This document shows positions 45,661-54,644 of a stretch of DNA of 64,000 nucleotides, piece after piece; the stretch's first letter is position 1; the number at the start of each line of letters is the position of its first letter. The notes below the pieces were generated by a model. It was given only the letters and a program-made list of their open reading frames with translations. It did no database searches and was not told the DNA's origin. This DNA is from Bin87 sp965116565 (GTDB lineage Bacteria > Chloroflexota > Dehalococcoidia > Lucifugimonadales > UBA3495). Made by a program: the position numbers and the translations under genes. The DNA lies in the NCBI GenBank assembly GCA_965116565.1, contig OZ220699.1:1302001-1366000 (forward strand). The letters are read 5' to 3'.

Positions 45661-46866
45661 CTATGGGCGGCTCTCCCGTCGCTCGTCCCGCATCCGCGTC
45701 AAATCCAGCACCCATCCCAGCGTCTCGTCCGACTCCGCTTCCGCGTACAACCCCGGCTGCAATCGTACCGCCTCCGCCAACTGCTCGGCGCACCGCGCGA
45801 TGTCCCCTTGGTCGGCATACAGCCTCGCGGCGTTGTAGTACGCGGCAGCGAACTCCGGCACGACCTGCTGCGCGTGCAGGTAGGCGCCCAACGCCGCGTC
45901 AACGTCGCCCAGGCTCTCCAGCGCCGCCCCCCGATTGCTCAGCACTTCGGCGAACCCTGGCCGCAGACCCAGCGCGGCGTCGTAGTCAGAAATCGCTTCG
46001 TCATACTGCCCCAGCGCATCGTAGGCCAGACCCCGGTTGTTGATCGCCTCAACGTCATCGGGGCGCAGTTCGATCGCCGCCGTGTAGTCCGACACCGCCT
46101 CGCCGTATCTCCCCAATCGGTAACGAATCCGCGCCCGATTGAATCGCGCGTCGGCATTGTCCGGATTGTATTGCAGCGCCAGGTCGTAGTCCGCGATCGC
46201 GCCCCCGGGATCTCCGAGCTCCTCCCGCGCAACCCCTCGGTTCAAATACGCATTGGATATATCCGGCCGCAACGTCATCACATCGTCAAAGGCCTCGATG
46301 GCCTCAGCGTAGCGCCCCAGGTTGTTTAGCACGATTCCCCGGTTGTAGTGGGCCTGCAGGTACATGGGATCCAGACCGATCGCTGTCGCATAGTCGTCCA
46401 GCGCGCCGGCTCCGTCCCCCATGTCGTCCCTGGCGTTGCCGCGCTGGTAATAGGCGGGAGCGGAAAAGGCGTCCAGCTCCAGCGCCCTCGTAAGCGCGCG
46501 CACCGCCTCCTTGGGTTGACGCCTCCTCAGGTGCGTGACGCCAAGGTTGAAATGCACTGCGAAATCCTCCGGACGCTCGCCGGCCAGCGCTTGATACACC
46601 GCCAGGGCTTCCGCGTATCTCCCAATCGCGAAACATCCGTTGCCGAATATCAGGCTGCGCGGCCTTCGACCCGACGGCAACCCGGCGTCGGCCTGAGCCA
46701 ATTGCTCCAGCAGCGATGCCACTTCCTCGGCGTCCTCTCCGTGCAGCCTTCCTCCGCGCGGCCGCGGTGTCAGCGCTGCCGTGCCCAGTCCCTGCCACTC
46801 CAGTAAACCCGCCAATCTCCCCAGCAAGTGATTCTCAACATCCCCATTCATCTCAATACTACCCAT
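45661..46866 (-). CDS. TPR repeat protein
   Basis: 401 residues, of which ~115-380 are about eight TPR units (for example AHYNRGIVLNNLGRYAEAIE, SNAYLNRGVAREELGDPGGA and EAINNRGLAYDALGQYDEA). Start is ATG 46866, with an in-frame ATG at 46851 as alternative. A protein-binding scaffold; no enzyme domain, signal peptide or membrane span is visible. Convergent with the small membrane genes, unrelated to neighbours on the other side. Confidence 0.87.
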   Translation of the reverse strand: MGSIEMNGDVENHLLGRLAGLLEWQGLGTAALTPRPRGGRLHGEDAEEVASLLEQLAQADAGLPSGRRPRSLIFGNGCFAIGRYAEALAVYQALAGERPEDFAVHFNLGVTHLRRRQPKEAVRALTRALELDAFSAPAYYQRGNARDDMGDGAGALDDYATAIGLDPMYLQAHYNRGIVLNNLGRYAEAIEAFDDVMTLRPDISNAYLNRGVAREELGDPGGAIADYDLALQYNPDNADARFNRARIRYRLGRYGEAVSDYTAAIELRPDDVEAINNRGLAYDALGQYDEAISDYDAALGLRPGFAEVLSNRGAALESLGDVDAALGAYLHAQQVVPEFAAAYYNAARLYADQGDIARCAEQLAEAVRLQPGLYAEAESDETLGWVLDLTRMRDERRESRP

Positions 46867-46964
46867 CCCTCAATGCGAGGGCGCAAAATATAGCCTTGCG
46901 GGCTTGAGCATCTGCTGTCGGCGCGTCGTCGCCCCGGCCCGAGCCTGCGACGACTGAACTCTTC

Positions 46965-47513
46965 CTACAGCGTCGAAACCCGGCCGTCACCCATCTCCGG
47001 ACGCAGCGCGATCTGCGCCAGCGCCAACGCAGTGTAGTACGACACGGTCATCGTCAGGTCCACCGCACCCCGGTTTCCCAGCGCCGCCCGAACCGCCTCA
47101 AAGTTATCATCAGAGACGTCCTTCTCTCGGATCATCTGCTGCACGAACCGCGCTATATCCGCCTGCACGCCTTCCAGGCAGCCCGGAGCCTGGCCCGTGC
47201 GTATCCCTTCAATTGCCTCGTCTGAGACCCCGGCCCGCGCCGCTGCCACCGCGTGCCCCGTCCATTCGATGCCCGAATCCCACTCCCTCGCCACCAGGAT
47301 GATCGCCAGTTCCTTCAGGTCCTCCGGCATCGCCGACTTGAACCGCAGCGTGGCGCCCATCGATGTCAAATGTCCCGCAGCCTCCGGGCTATGCAGCAAC
47401 GCCCGGAATTGCAGGCCCACCTCGGCCGCTCCTCGGTCCTCCCGAATCCGGTCGTAGATCTCCTGCCCGCCGGCATCAAGCTCCTCTCTCGCAACGTAAG
47501 GCACCCGCGCCAT
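46965..47513 (-). CDS. Carboxymuconolactone decarboxylase family protein
   Basis: 182 residues. All-helical CMD/AhpD-like protein with ALLHSPEAAGHLTSMGATLR, PEDLKELAIILVAREWDSGI and EWTGHAVAAARAGVSDEAIE, the region that holds the conserved Glu and His. The CxxC redox pair of AhpD is absent, so a peroxidase role is unlikely; the family also includes decarboxylases and uncharacterised enzymes. It stands alone between the TPR gene and the divergent DUF58 gene. Confidence 0.8.
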   Translation of the reverse strand: MARVPYVAREELDAGGQEIYDRIREDRGAAEVGLQFRALLHSPEAAGHLTSMGATLRFKSAMPEDLKELAIILVAREWDSGIEWTGHAVAAARAGVSDEAIEGIRTGQAPGCLEGVQADIARFVQQMIREKDVSDDNFEAVRAALGNRGAVDLTMTVSYYTALALAQIALRPEMGDGRVSTL

Positions 47514-47652
47514 AATCCTCGCCTCCTGGCAGTTTCAAGTCAGCATATCACAGGGTGTGACGGTCGCCGTCTGCCCTTGACCCCCAATCTACATTTGCGT
47601 CCTGTCCTCCATCTCCGGCCCACAAAGGCTCCAAATCGGTTATCCTGCCACC

Positions 47653-48951
47653 ATGATCAGCGATCTTTGGATTATCGCCGCCGTAATCGCCATCATTGCC
47701 GGTTTGCTCGCCAGCCAGGTCTTGCTGATAGTCGTCGGCGTGCTGGTTCTGCTCATCTGGATCACCGGCAAACACTGGCCCCGATACGCGTTCCGCCGCC
47801 TCACCTATTCCCGGCGCCTGGAACGTCGTCGCGCTTTCATCGGCGACATCCTCGATTACTACGTCACCGTCAACAACGACAAGATCCTGCCCATGATCTG
47901 GCTGGACATCTCCGACACCTTCCCCCTTGGCTTGCAAACCGGAGGGACCTATCGCCGCGGCGTCGGCGCCGAGGCCGAACTCGACCACCGCATCACGACC
48001 TCCCTCCTGCCCTACCAGCGCGTCACCTGGAGATATCGGGTCCGCTGCCGCGCCCGTGGCTACCACCGCATCGGACCCGCCCGTCTCCGCAGCGGCGACA
48101 TGTTCGGCCTCACCGCCGCAGAGCAGCACGTCACCGATGTCGAATACCTCCTCGTGTATCCCCGCATCGTGGACTTGCGACGCATGCTGAACCTGTGGGA
48201 GCGTCCCCTGGGCGACGGCCGCGGCCACCGGTTCATCCAGGACGACCCCAGCCGTTTCGTCGGCCTGCGCGACTATCTGCCCACCGATCCGTTGAAACGC
48301 ATCGACTGGAAAGCCACCGCTCGCCACGGCAAATTGGAGTCCCGAGTCTTCGAACCCGCCGCCACGCGTTACATGCTCATCGCCCTCAACGCTCGTACCG
48401 GCGACGCCGCCTGGCAGGGCAGCAATCGGCGCCTGTTCGAGCGTGCCGTCACCGTCGCCGCCTCCGTCGCCGAGTACGCCCGCCGCGAAGATTACACCTT
48501 CGGTTTGGTCAGCAACGCCATCGCGTCCTATTCCAGCAAGTGGATGTCGGTTTCCCCGGGCTCCGGAGACCTCCAGCTGGAATCGGTTCTGGAATCCCTG
48601 GCTATGGCCGGCCCCTTCTGGGTAACCGAACTGTCCTCCGTCCTCCGCACCGAGTCCGAGACTCTAGCGTCCGGAGCGACCGTGGTGCTGGTCACCGCGT
48701 TGATCTCACGCGCCGTGGTGCAGGAAACTGAGCAGATCCGTCGTCGCGGCCACCGGTTGATCATCTTCTACGCTGGCGAAGGCGACCCCGGTCCCGCCGC
48801 CCAGCAACTTCCGCCCGAAGTCCCCCTGTACCTCGCTGGCCCGTCCCTCGCCGGCCTCGAGGAGATGTGGCGCGACGACTGGCTGGACGACGAAACCGTT
48901 GGCGTCGGCCCGACCGTGAGCGTCGACCCCGCCGAGGGCCACCATGACTAA
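47653..48951 (+). CDS. DUF58 domain-containing membrane protein
   Basis: 432 residues. N-terminal two hydrophobic segments (IIAAVIAIIAGLLASQVLL and a second at ~27-38), then the DUF58 block with RYRVRCRARGYHRIGPARLR and DYLPTDPLKRIDWKATARHG, followed by a vWA-like region (MLIALNARTG, metal site incomplete). DUF58 proteins usually sit with a MoxR ATPase and a transglutaminase; here only the DUF4129-like gene follows, overlapping by 8 bp. Likely a cell-envelope or protein-maturation role. Confidence 0.85.
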   Translation: MISDLWIIAAVIAIIAGLLASQVLLIVVGVLVLLIWITGKHWPRYAFRRLTYSRRLERRRAFIGDILDYYVTVNNDKILPMIWLDISDTFPLGLQTGGTYRRGVGAEAELDHRITTSLLPYQRVTWRYRVRCRARGYHRIGPARLRSGDMFGLTAAEQHVTDVEYLLVYPRIVDLRRMLNLWERPLGDGRGHRFIQDDPSRFVGLRDYLPTDPLKRIDWKATARHGKLESRVFEPAATRYMLIALNARTGDAAWQGSNRRLFERAVTVAASVAEYARREDYTFGLVSNAIASYSSKWMSVSPGSGDLQLESVLESLAMAGPFWVTELSSVLRTESETLASGATVVLVTALISRAVVQETEQIRRRGHRLIIFYAGEGDPGPAAQQLPPEVPLYLAGPSLAGLEEMWRDDWLDDETVGVGPTVSVDPAEGHHD

Positions 48952-50311
48952 CTTCGCCCGCGGCGCTTTCGTGACCGGCGTTACCCTCTTCCTGGAGGGC
49001 TTTGCCATCTTCCTCTTGGGCCGCCTCGTGTCCAACGCCATCCGCATCCCCGAGGCCGGCCTCCCACTCGGCATCGCCATCGTAGCCATCGCTTGGTCGT
49101 TCATCCTGTCCTGGTATGTGCAGAACATTCGGTTCTCGCTGAATCTGCGCGGCGTCATCGGCCTGATTGTCAGCGCCCTGTCCGTCCTCGTCCTCGCCGG
49201 TGTCAGCATGGGCGCGGGTTGGTTCCCCATCGGCCTCGTGTTCTCCGGCGACCTGATGGCCGTGGCCGCCCTCACCATCACCGCCACCCTGTTGTTGCTC
49301 TTGTGGTGGCGCGGCACCACCATCGCCCGCGACGACGTCACCCTCGACGTGGTCCGAAACGCCTTCGTCCGGGGCGTCATCATCGTCATGGTCGCCGTCG
49401 CCGCCGACGCGATCATGGACGCCAACATCATCCGCTTGCCAATCCTGTTCACTTTCTTCGCCATCGGCCTCGGCGGCATGGCCCTCAGTCGATTCGCCAT
49501 CGACAGCGGCGTCAGCAGGATCAGCCGGGGCTGGTTGACCGCCATCGTGGTCAGCATCGCTTCGGTCCTCGTGATCTCCCTGATCCTGGGCGCCATTGGC
49601 GTCGGCGGCCTGGACGAGGTCGCCAAGGCCATCGTGCGCGGTGTCGGCTTCCTGGGACTCTGGACTCTGCGCCCCATCCTGCTCATGCTCGGTCTGCTCG
49701 CCGCCGGTCTGGTGGCCGTAGGCAACTGGGTTGCCAGCTTCTTCGGTGGCGGCGATCTCAGCGGACTCGAACTGGCCCGGCTCCAGATCGAGGAATTTCA
49801 CGAAAGCCTGCGCGAGGTCGAGGGAGACGGCCCGCCCAACGTGATCCTGACTATTATCAAATGGCTGGCTTTCTTGTTTGCCGTGTCCCTGGCCGGTTGG
49901 GTTCTTTTCCGGATGTTCCGCCGGCGCCGGCTCTCCGGCAACGACTACGCCGAGGTCGAGACCCGCGAATCTACGTTCACCCTTCAGACTGCAGGGCAAG
50001 ACATCGTCGACGCCCTGGCCGGTTGGATCGACCGCGCCTCCAATTTGCGCCGCCGTCGGCCGCCGCCCGTGAATCCTCGCGAGGTTTATTACCGCATGCT
50101 GGACATCGCCCGCGCCGTCGGGTTCGCCCGCCGAAGCTCGCAAACCCCGCAGGAGCATCGGCGTGAAGCGAACCAGGCGCTGCCCGACCCACCCGTGGAA
50201 CGCATCGTCACCGGCTTCCAGCGCTACCACTACGGCCCGGAGTCAGCTGATCCCGACCCCGAAACCATGCAGGGACTCGTCGACGACCTCGACCACCTGC
50301 AGCGCCACTGA
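48944..50311 (+). CDS. Polytopic membrane protein with DUF4129-like C-terminus
   Basis: 455 residues. About ten hydrophobic segments in the first 320 residues, then a cytoplasmic or external tail with YYRMLDIARAVGFARRSSQT and VTGFQRYHYGPESADPDPET, matching the DUF4129 end of TgpA-type proteins. The transglutaminase domain itself is absent. Start overlaps the DUF58 gene by 8 bp (ATGACTAA), so the two are made together. Confidence 0.8.
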   Translation: MTNFARGAFVTGVTLFLEGFAIFLLGRLVSNAIRIPEAGLPLGIAIVAIAWSFILSWYVQNIRFSLNLRGVIGLIVSALSVLVLAGVSMGAGWFPIGLVFSGDLMAVAALTITATLLLLLWWRGTTIARDDVTLDVVRNAFVRGVIIVMVAVAADAIMDANIIRLPILFTFFAIGLGGMALSRFAIDSGVSRISRGWLTAIVVSIASVLVISLILGAIGVGGLDEVAKAIVRGVGFLGLWTLRPILLMLGLLAAGLVAVGNWVASFFGGGDLSGLELARLQIEEFHESLREVEGDGPPNVILTIIKWLAFLFAVSLAGWVLFRMFRRRRLSGNDYAEVETRESTFTLQTAGQDIVDALAGWIDRASNLRRRRPPPVNPREVYYRMLDIARAVGFARRSSQTPQEHRREANQALPDPPVERIVTGFQRYHYGPESADPDPETMQGLVDDLDHLQRH

Positions 50312-50335
50312 ACTCCGCGCCGTCAGCGGTCCGTG

Positions 50336-51400
50336 CTACCAGGCCTTCAGTACTGGCAGCACCTCTTCCGCGAAGAGCTTCAGGCCGCGCTCAGCGACGT
50401 CCATCGGCGTGCCGCCAAATCGGAAGGCTACGTTCAGCTCAAAATCCCCCAGCAGTGCCCGCCTGTCCTCCAGACCTCGCAGGATCTTGTCCGGCGTCCC
50501 CCAACTGGCCGCCTTCATGAATCCCTCCACCGCTCCTTCCAGGCCCGCCGAACGCGCGATCTCGGCCTTTTGCTGGTACGCGTCGTATCCCTTGACCGTG
50601 CCAAAGTGATCGCCCAGAAACTCGTAGTGGTAGAAGTTGCTCTCCACAAACTTGCCCTGGTACTGCCTGGCCTCTTCCTCGCACTGCGCCATGTCAGTCC
50701 CGCAGATCACGAACTCGGTGAGCATCAGCGCCGGCGGCTCTGTCCCGTGAAACTCCCGGTGCAACGCTCGCCCGCGCTCGATGCCGGGCATCCGCATCTC
50801 CCAGGGCCGGTCCGCGAACATGATGATGTGCGCCCCCAACTTTGCCGCAGACAGCACCGAATCGTCGCTCGCCGCCACCGCGTAGATCCGGCCGTCGAAC
50901 GAGTGCTGCGGCCTTGGCCGAATCTCCGTTCGCGCCTGCTTGTAGAACTTGCCGTCTCCCTCGATGTATCCCGTCCTCAGCGCGTCCGCTATCATCGGCG
51001 CCGCCTCGTCAAAACGCTCCCGCGATTCGTCCATGCTGATCCCGAACGTTGCGAATTCCCGCCGCGCCAGGCCGCGCCCGAACCCCAGACGCAGCCGGCC
51101 ACCGCTCAACAGATCCAGCACCGCCGCGTTCTCTGCTACCCTCAGGGGGTTGTGCCACGGCAAAATCACGGCCGCCGTCCCCACCCCGATATCGGGATGC
51201 TTTGCCGCAACATGCGTCATCAGCTGCAGGTTGTCCGGCACAAAGGAGTAATCATTGAAGTGGTGCTCTGCGGACCAGAGACAATCGAACCCGGAATCGG
51301 CAGCCAGCTCGGCGAGCCGCAGCTCCTCCTCCCACATCTGCCCGTCCGACCCGTTTTCCCAGCCGTAGCTGGAAAAGATCATCATCATTCCTACGTCCAT
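50336..51400 (-). CDS. LLM class flavin-dependent oxidoreductase
   Basis: 354 residues, luciferase-like fold. Markers: GFDCLWSAEHHFNDYSFVPD (residues ~38-57), IGVGTAAVILPWHNPLRVAE, LDLLSGGRLRLGFGRGLARR, and the long helix ADRPWEMRMPGIERGRALHR. An FMN or F420 enzyme; substrate unknown. Convergent with the DUF4129 gene by a 24-bp gap. Next to an SDR gene on the same strand (168 bp upstream). Confidence 0.86.
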   Translation of the reverse strand: MDVGMMMIFSSYGWENGSDGQMWEEELRLAELAADSGFDCLWSAEHHFNDYSFVPDNLQLMTHVAAKHPDIGVGTAAVILPWHNPLRVAENAAVLDLLSGGRLRLGFGRGLARREFATFGISMDESRERFDEAAPMIADALRTGYIEGDGKFYKQARTEIRPRPQHSFDGRIYAVAASDDSVLSAAKLGAHIIMFADRPWEMRMPGIERGRALHREFHGTEPPALMLTEFVICGTDMAQCEEEARQYQGKFVESNFYHYEFLGDHFGTVKGYDAYQQKAEIARSAGLEGAVEGFMKAASWGTPDKILRGLEDRRALLGDFELNVAFRFGGTPMDVAERGLKLFAEEVLPVLKAW

Positions 51401-51474
51401 TCGATTACTCCTTGGTCTCCTTTCGCCATGTCTGCCCGACTCAAAAACCCATAGGCTTTAGCGGGGATCCAGAA

Positions 51475-51517
51475 CCCCCTCTCCCCGGGCGGAAAAGGCT
51501 TGGGGTGAGGGGGATTT
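51475..51517. repeat. Repeat family B, copy 4
   Basis: CCCCCTCTCCCCGGGCGGAA followed by AAGGCTTGGGGTGAGGGGG. Lies between the LLM oxidoreductase start and the SDR stop. Confidence 0.55.
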
Positions 51518-51568
51518 CCCAAATGACTCGCCCGTTGCCGATGCACTGGGCGCTTTGTCGGCGCCCTC

Positions 51569-52411
51569 CTAAAAGCTCGGCTTCACGGGATACGGCGTCA
51601 ACTGCAACTCGTGCGTCCAGCAGGACTTATCCTGCGTGTACAGGTAGTAAAACGCCTCCGCTATCTTGACTGGATTGATCAGCAGGCCCGGGTTCTCCTG
51701 CGCCCGCGGCGTCGCCCGCGTGCCCGGCGAGTCAATGGTCCCGTCGATCACAACGTTGGCCACGTGGACACCGTGCTCGGAATATTCTTCCGTCAGCGCC
51801 TGCGCCAGCGTCCGCATCATCACTCTCGGATAGTACAGCGACTGCCCGGTGTAACGCTTGTGGCCGCGCAACCCTGCCGCGTTGTTCGAAAACAGGATGG
51901 CGCCTTCGCCCTTCTCACGCATCGCCGGCAAAACTTCCTGCGCCACCAGGAACGGCCCGCTCACCGAGATGTGCTGCGCCGTTTCAAGGATCTCGTATGG
52001 CACGTTCTCCAGCAACTCCATCTCCGGTGGCAGGTCGCGCCCATCAATGTATCCGGCGTTGTACACCAGCACTTCCGGGTCTCCCGCCTCTTCACGAATC
52101 CGGGCGAAGGCCTCCGATATCGATTCCCGTATCGACAGGTCCAGCTCCACTATCATACTGTCCCCGCCCTGCTCCCGGATCGCCGCGTTCAGCGGCTCGG
52201 CATTCGCGGCGCTCCGCGTCGTCAGCACCGTGAAGAATCCCTCTTGCGCGAACTTCTGCGATATGGCGCCACCCACTCCCCAGCGAACTCCCACCGGCAG
52301 ATCGCTGTCGTCGAGGTCGCCGCCGTGCACCAGGTGCGTGTTCCGGCCGTCCGCTTGCCATTTGGATGTCGCCCCGATCACAACGGCGACTGGTTTACCT
52401 GACGTATTCAT
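51569..52411 (-). CDS. Atypical SDR with enlarged cofactor loop
   Basis: 280 residues from ATG 52411 (AGAGGG upstream). Recognisable Rossmann SDR: VAVVIGATSKWQ at the first strand, then after ~27 extra residues GVRWGVGGAISQKFAQEGFF, which completes the glycine motif; FTVLTTRSAANAE, LVYNAGYIDG, ILFSNNAAGLRG and QSLYYPRVMMRTLAQALTEE follow. The usual YxxxK is missing: the Tyr is followed by YPRV and then MMR, not a lysine. Catalysis, if any, must differ from the standard SDR mechanism. Confidence 0.75.
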   Translation of the reverse strand: MNTSGKPVAVVIGATSKWQADGRNTHLVHGGDLDDSDLPVGVRWGVGGAISQKFAQEGFFTVLTTRSAANAEPLNAAIREQGGDSMIVELDLSIRESISEAFARIREEAGDPEVLVYNAGYIDGRDLPPEMELLENVPYEILETAQHISVSGPFLVAQEVLPAMREKGEGAILFSNNAAGLRGHKRYTGQSLYYPRVMMRTLAQALTEEYSEHGVHVANVVIDGTIDSPGTRATPRAQENPGLLINPVKIAEAFYYLYTQDKSCWTHELQLTPYPVKPSF

Positions 52412-53206
52412 TCCAATCCCTCTTGCAAAATTTCCTGCCAACATCGCCGCTGGCGCTATCGCCGCTGCGGGGCATTGCTTCCTGATCGACAACACCGCTT
52501 GCGCACCGCGAACCTGCAGCTCACCACCAATGTGTGCCGTTCCGTGGATGCCCGTACTGTACTACAAACGCGATCCCGCGTGGTAATGCCGTAAATGCCG
52601 CGGGAATCCTCTCGCCTGTCCCAACAACTCTGCTCGGGCCCCCGCTCGGTCTTGCTCCGCCTCATGTCGCCAAATCCCGCCTCCTCAAGCCCGTTCCAAC
52701 CATCATCCAATATCTCCGGTGCATCGATGAAAATACGATACCGATCCTTGACAAGTGCTGATGGAACGTATATTCTAATACCAGCCAAGGCAAAACGTAC
52801 GTTACATCACACCCCGATCAAGAGAGGCAGGACCCAAGCATCGACGGCCAACCCCGTCAGTAAAAATCGCAACCGGCCCAGGTGGCAACCGCCGCTCAAA
52901 GACCTGACTCCTCACCGGCATGAGCCCCACTGGTGTCCCCGGGACTGTCCGAGCCCGCGCGCAGGTGCTCACTACAGCGCACTGAGTACACGGAAAAGTA
53001 GGTCAAATAGTTGCGTGCCCCCGGCCGTACGCTGACAACGATGCGCAGATCCTGCCTCTCGCCCAATCATCCAGAAACCTCAATCCCACCGCCGACACCA
53101 GAAGGAGAAAGCCAACCGAAGCACCACACCGAGCCAACACCAGACGTAGGGATAGGTGCCAAACCCTCCCTGAACCCATCGTAGAACGACCTTGGTATCC
53201 TCCGGT
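52412..53206. other. Gene-free interval
   Basis: About 790 bp between the atypical SDR and the Pcm-like gene. Short frames here do not resemble proteins. A minus-strand stretch with LVLARCGASVGFLLLVSAVG (around 53030-53130) is mildly hydrophobic but lacks a supporting start. No tRNA or array was found. Confidence 0.45.
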
Positions 53207-53242
53207 ACAATCGGGCGGGACAATCGGGCGGGACAATCGGGT
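53207..53242. repeat. 13-bp tandem repeat
   Basis: Unit ACAATCGGGCGGG is repeated exactly twice (53207-53219, 53220-53232) and continues as ACAATCGGGT (53233-53242). The GTG at 53241 that could start the next gene sits in the third, degenerate unit. Confidence 0.7.
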
Positions 53243-53969
53243 GCCCAGCCTTCCCGTACCCGTGTCGGAAACCTGTTTGATGGCCCTCGTCGACGAACCC
53301 GCCCGCAGCCGCCTGTTCGCTCAACTTGCGTCCGCGATAGGCGACAGCCCCGTGTTGCACGCCATGCGCGCGATTCCGCGCGAGCTGTTCGTGCCAGCCG
53401 CGCTGCGCCATCGCGCCTACGACAACGGCCCCCTGTCTATCGGCCACGGTCAGACCATCTCGCAACCCACCATGGTCGCTCGCATGACCCTGGCCTTGTC
53501 CCTGCGCGGCGATGAGCGTGCCCTTGAGGTCGGCGCCGGCTCCGGCTATCAGGCCGCCATCCTGGGCGAACTGCTCCCCTTCGGGCGGGTCGTCGCCGTG
53601 GATCGCGTTCCTGATCTCGTCGATTTAGCCCGCAGCAACCTCGAAGCCTGCGGAATTCAGAACGTGGAAGTTATCGCGTCCCCGAACGTGCTCGGCGCAC
53701 CGGACCTCGGGCCCTACGACGCCATCCTCGTTTCCGCCGGCGCCCCATCCATCCCAGGCTCGTTGATGACGCAGCTCAAACCCAATGGCCGCCTCGTCAT
53801 CCCGGTCGGCGACCGCTCACATCAAATGCTTACCCTCGTGCGACTCTCTGGCGGGCGGCGCGTGACTCGCCGACTCACCGAGTGCCGGTTCGTTCCCCTA
53901 TTGGGACCCGAAGCTTGGCCCGAGGATTTTTGGGATTCGCTGCCCCCGCTCGCCATTCGCAACCCCTGA
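53241..53969 (+). CDS. Protein-L-isoaspartate O-methyltransferase-like protein
   Basis: 242 residues from GTG 53241; ATG 53280 (229 residues) is equally possible, and neither has a strong SD. Family features: IPRELFVPAALRHRAYDNGP, SIGHGQTISQPTMVARMTLA, and SAM site RALEVGAGSGYQAAILGEL, then YDAILVSAGAPSIPGSLMTQ and GRLVIPVGDRSHQMLTLVRL. Repairs isoaspartyl residues by SAM-dependent methylation. A stand-alone housekeeping gene with no operon partners. Confidence 0.88.
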   Translation: MPSLPVPVSETCLMALVDEPARSRLFAQLASAIGDSPVLHAMRAIPRELFVPAALRHRAYDNGPLSIGHGQTISQPTMVARMTLALSLRGDERALEVGAGSGYQAAILGELLPFGRVVAVDRVPDLVDLARSNLEACGIQNVEVIASPNVLGAPDLGPYDAILVSAGAPSIPGSLMTQLKPNGRLVIPVGDRSHQMLTLVRLSGGRRVTRRLTECRFVPLLGPEAWPEDFWDSLPPLAIRNP

Positions 53970-54067
53970 CGCGAACGGTCCCGCTGCACTCCCCATTGCC
54001 GTATGGCATAATACCCGCCGTCAGCTACAGGCGTAACGCATCGAAAGCAATGCCCGGAGGGAATAAT

Positions 54068-54469
54068 ATGGCCGGCAAAATCGAGATCCGCCAGATCAAT
54101 CACGTCACCACCATGGTCAAGGACACCGCCCGTGCCATGGAGTTCTACAACAATCTCCTCGGCATCAAGCAGATTCAAAGCCAGGTGGACAACCCGGCTA
54201 TTACTTGGCTCCAACTGGAAAACGGTGTCATGGTCCACCTGATCGAGACCGACGAGGCCCCTGCCAAGCCCGGAAACATCCACCACGCCTTCCAGGTCGA
54301 CGACCTCGAAGCCACCCGCGAGACTCTCGAAAGCAACGGTTTCGAGGCCCTTCGCGGCGGCGTCCGTTACGACGGCCAGGCCTACTTCTTCATCGAAGAC
54401 CCCGACGGCAACAGCGTCGAGTTCTGCACCGCCTCCGGCTACGCTCCTGCCCCTCCGCGCCCCGCCTAA
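54068..54469 (+). CDS. VOC family protein (glyoxalase/dioxygenase fold)
   Basis: 133 residues from ATG 54068, SD GGAGGGA. Two beta-alpha-beta-beta-beta modules: INHVTTMVKDTARAMEFYNN at the start and HHAFQVDDLEATRETLESNG, with FFIEDPDGNSVEF near the end. Metal-site residues: the His in INHV, a Glu in HLIETDE, His in IHHAF and the final Glu in VEF. Similar to lactoylglutathione-lyase-like and methylmalonyl-CoA-epimerase-like members; no substrate assigned. Confidence 0.83.
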   Translation: MAGKIEIRQINHVTTMVKDTARAMEFYNNLLGIKQIQSQVDNPAITWLQLENGVMVHLIETDEAPAKPGNIHHAFQVDDLEATRETLESNGFEALRGGVRYDGQAYFFIEDPDGNSVEFCTASGYAPAPPRPA

Positions 54470-54511
54470 AATATCCCGCTGGCTTGCCGCGTACATTTCA
54501 AGCATTTGCCT

Positions 54512-54547
54512 CCTCCCTCTCCCTCGATGGGAGGGTGCCGGCGTGAG
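54512..54547. repeat. Repeat family B, copy 5 (contains a GTG)
   Basis: CTCCCTCTCCCTCGATGGGA followed by GGGTGCCGGCGTGAG. It contains an SD-like GGGAGGG and a GTG (54543) in frame with aroK, so an upstream start for aroK may be repeat-derived. Confidence 0.5.
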
Positions 54548-54644
54548 CGTCAACACCCACCCAGAACGCACCCACGCTCTTGTAATTCCCTCGACGTCAA
54601 ACGCAAATGTGAAATCCCAATCCGTCGCTTGCTTCTCCAATCCA

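Noticed and set aside
48706..50230. Long minus-strand frames opposite DUF58/DUF4129 genes
   Set aside because: Low-complexity His/Asp/Gly-rich translations typical of antisense frames; plus-strand proteins have clear domains and membrane spans.
53003..53236. Minus-strand 77-codon frame with a hydrophobic stretch
   Set aside because: Overlaps the tandem repeat, lacks a believable start and has no recognisable composition.
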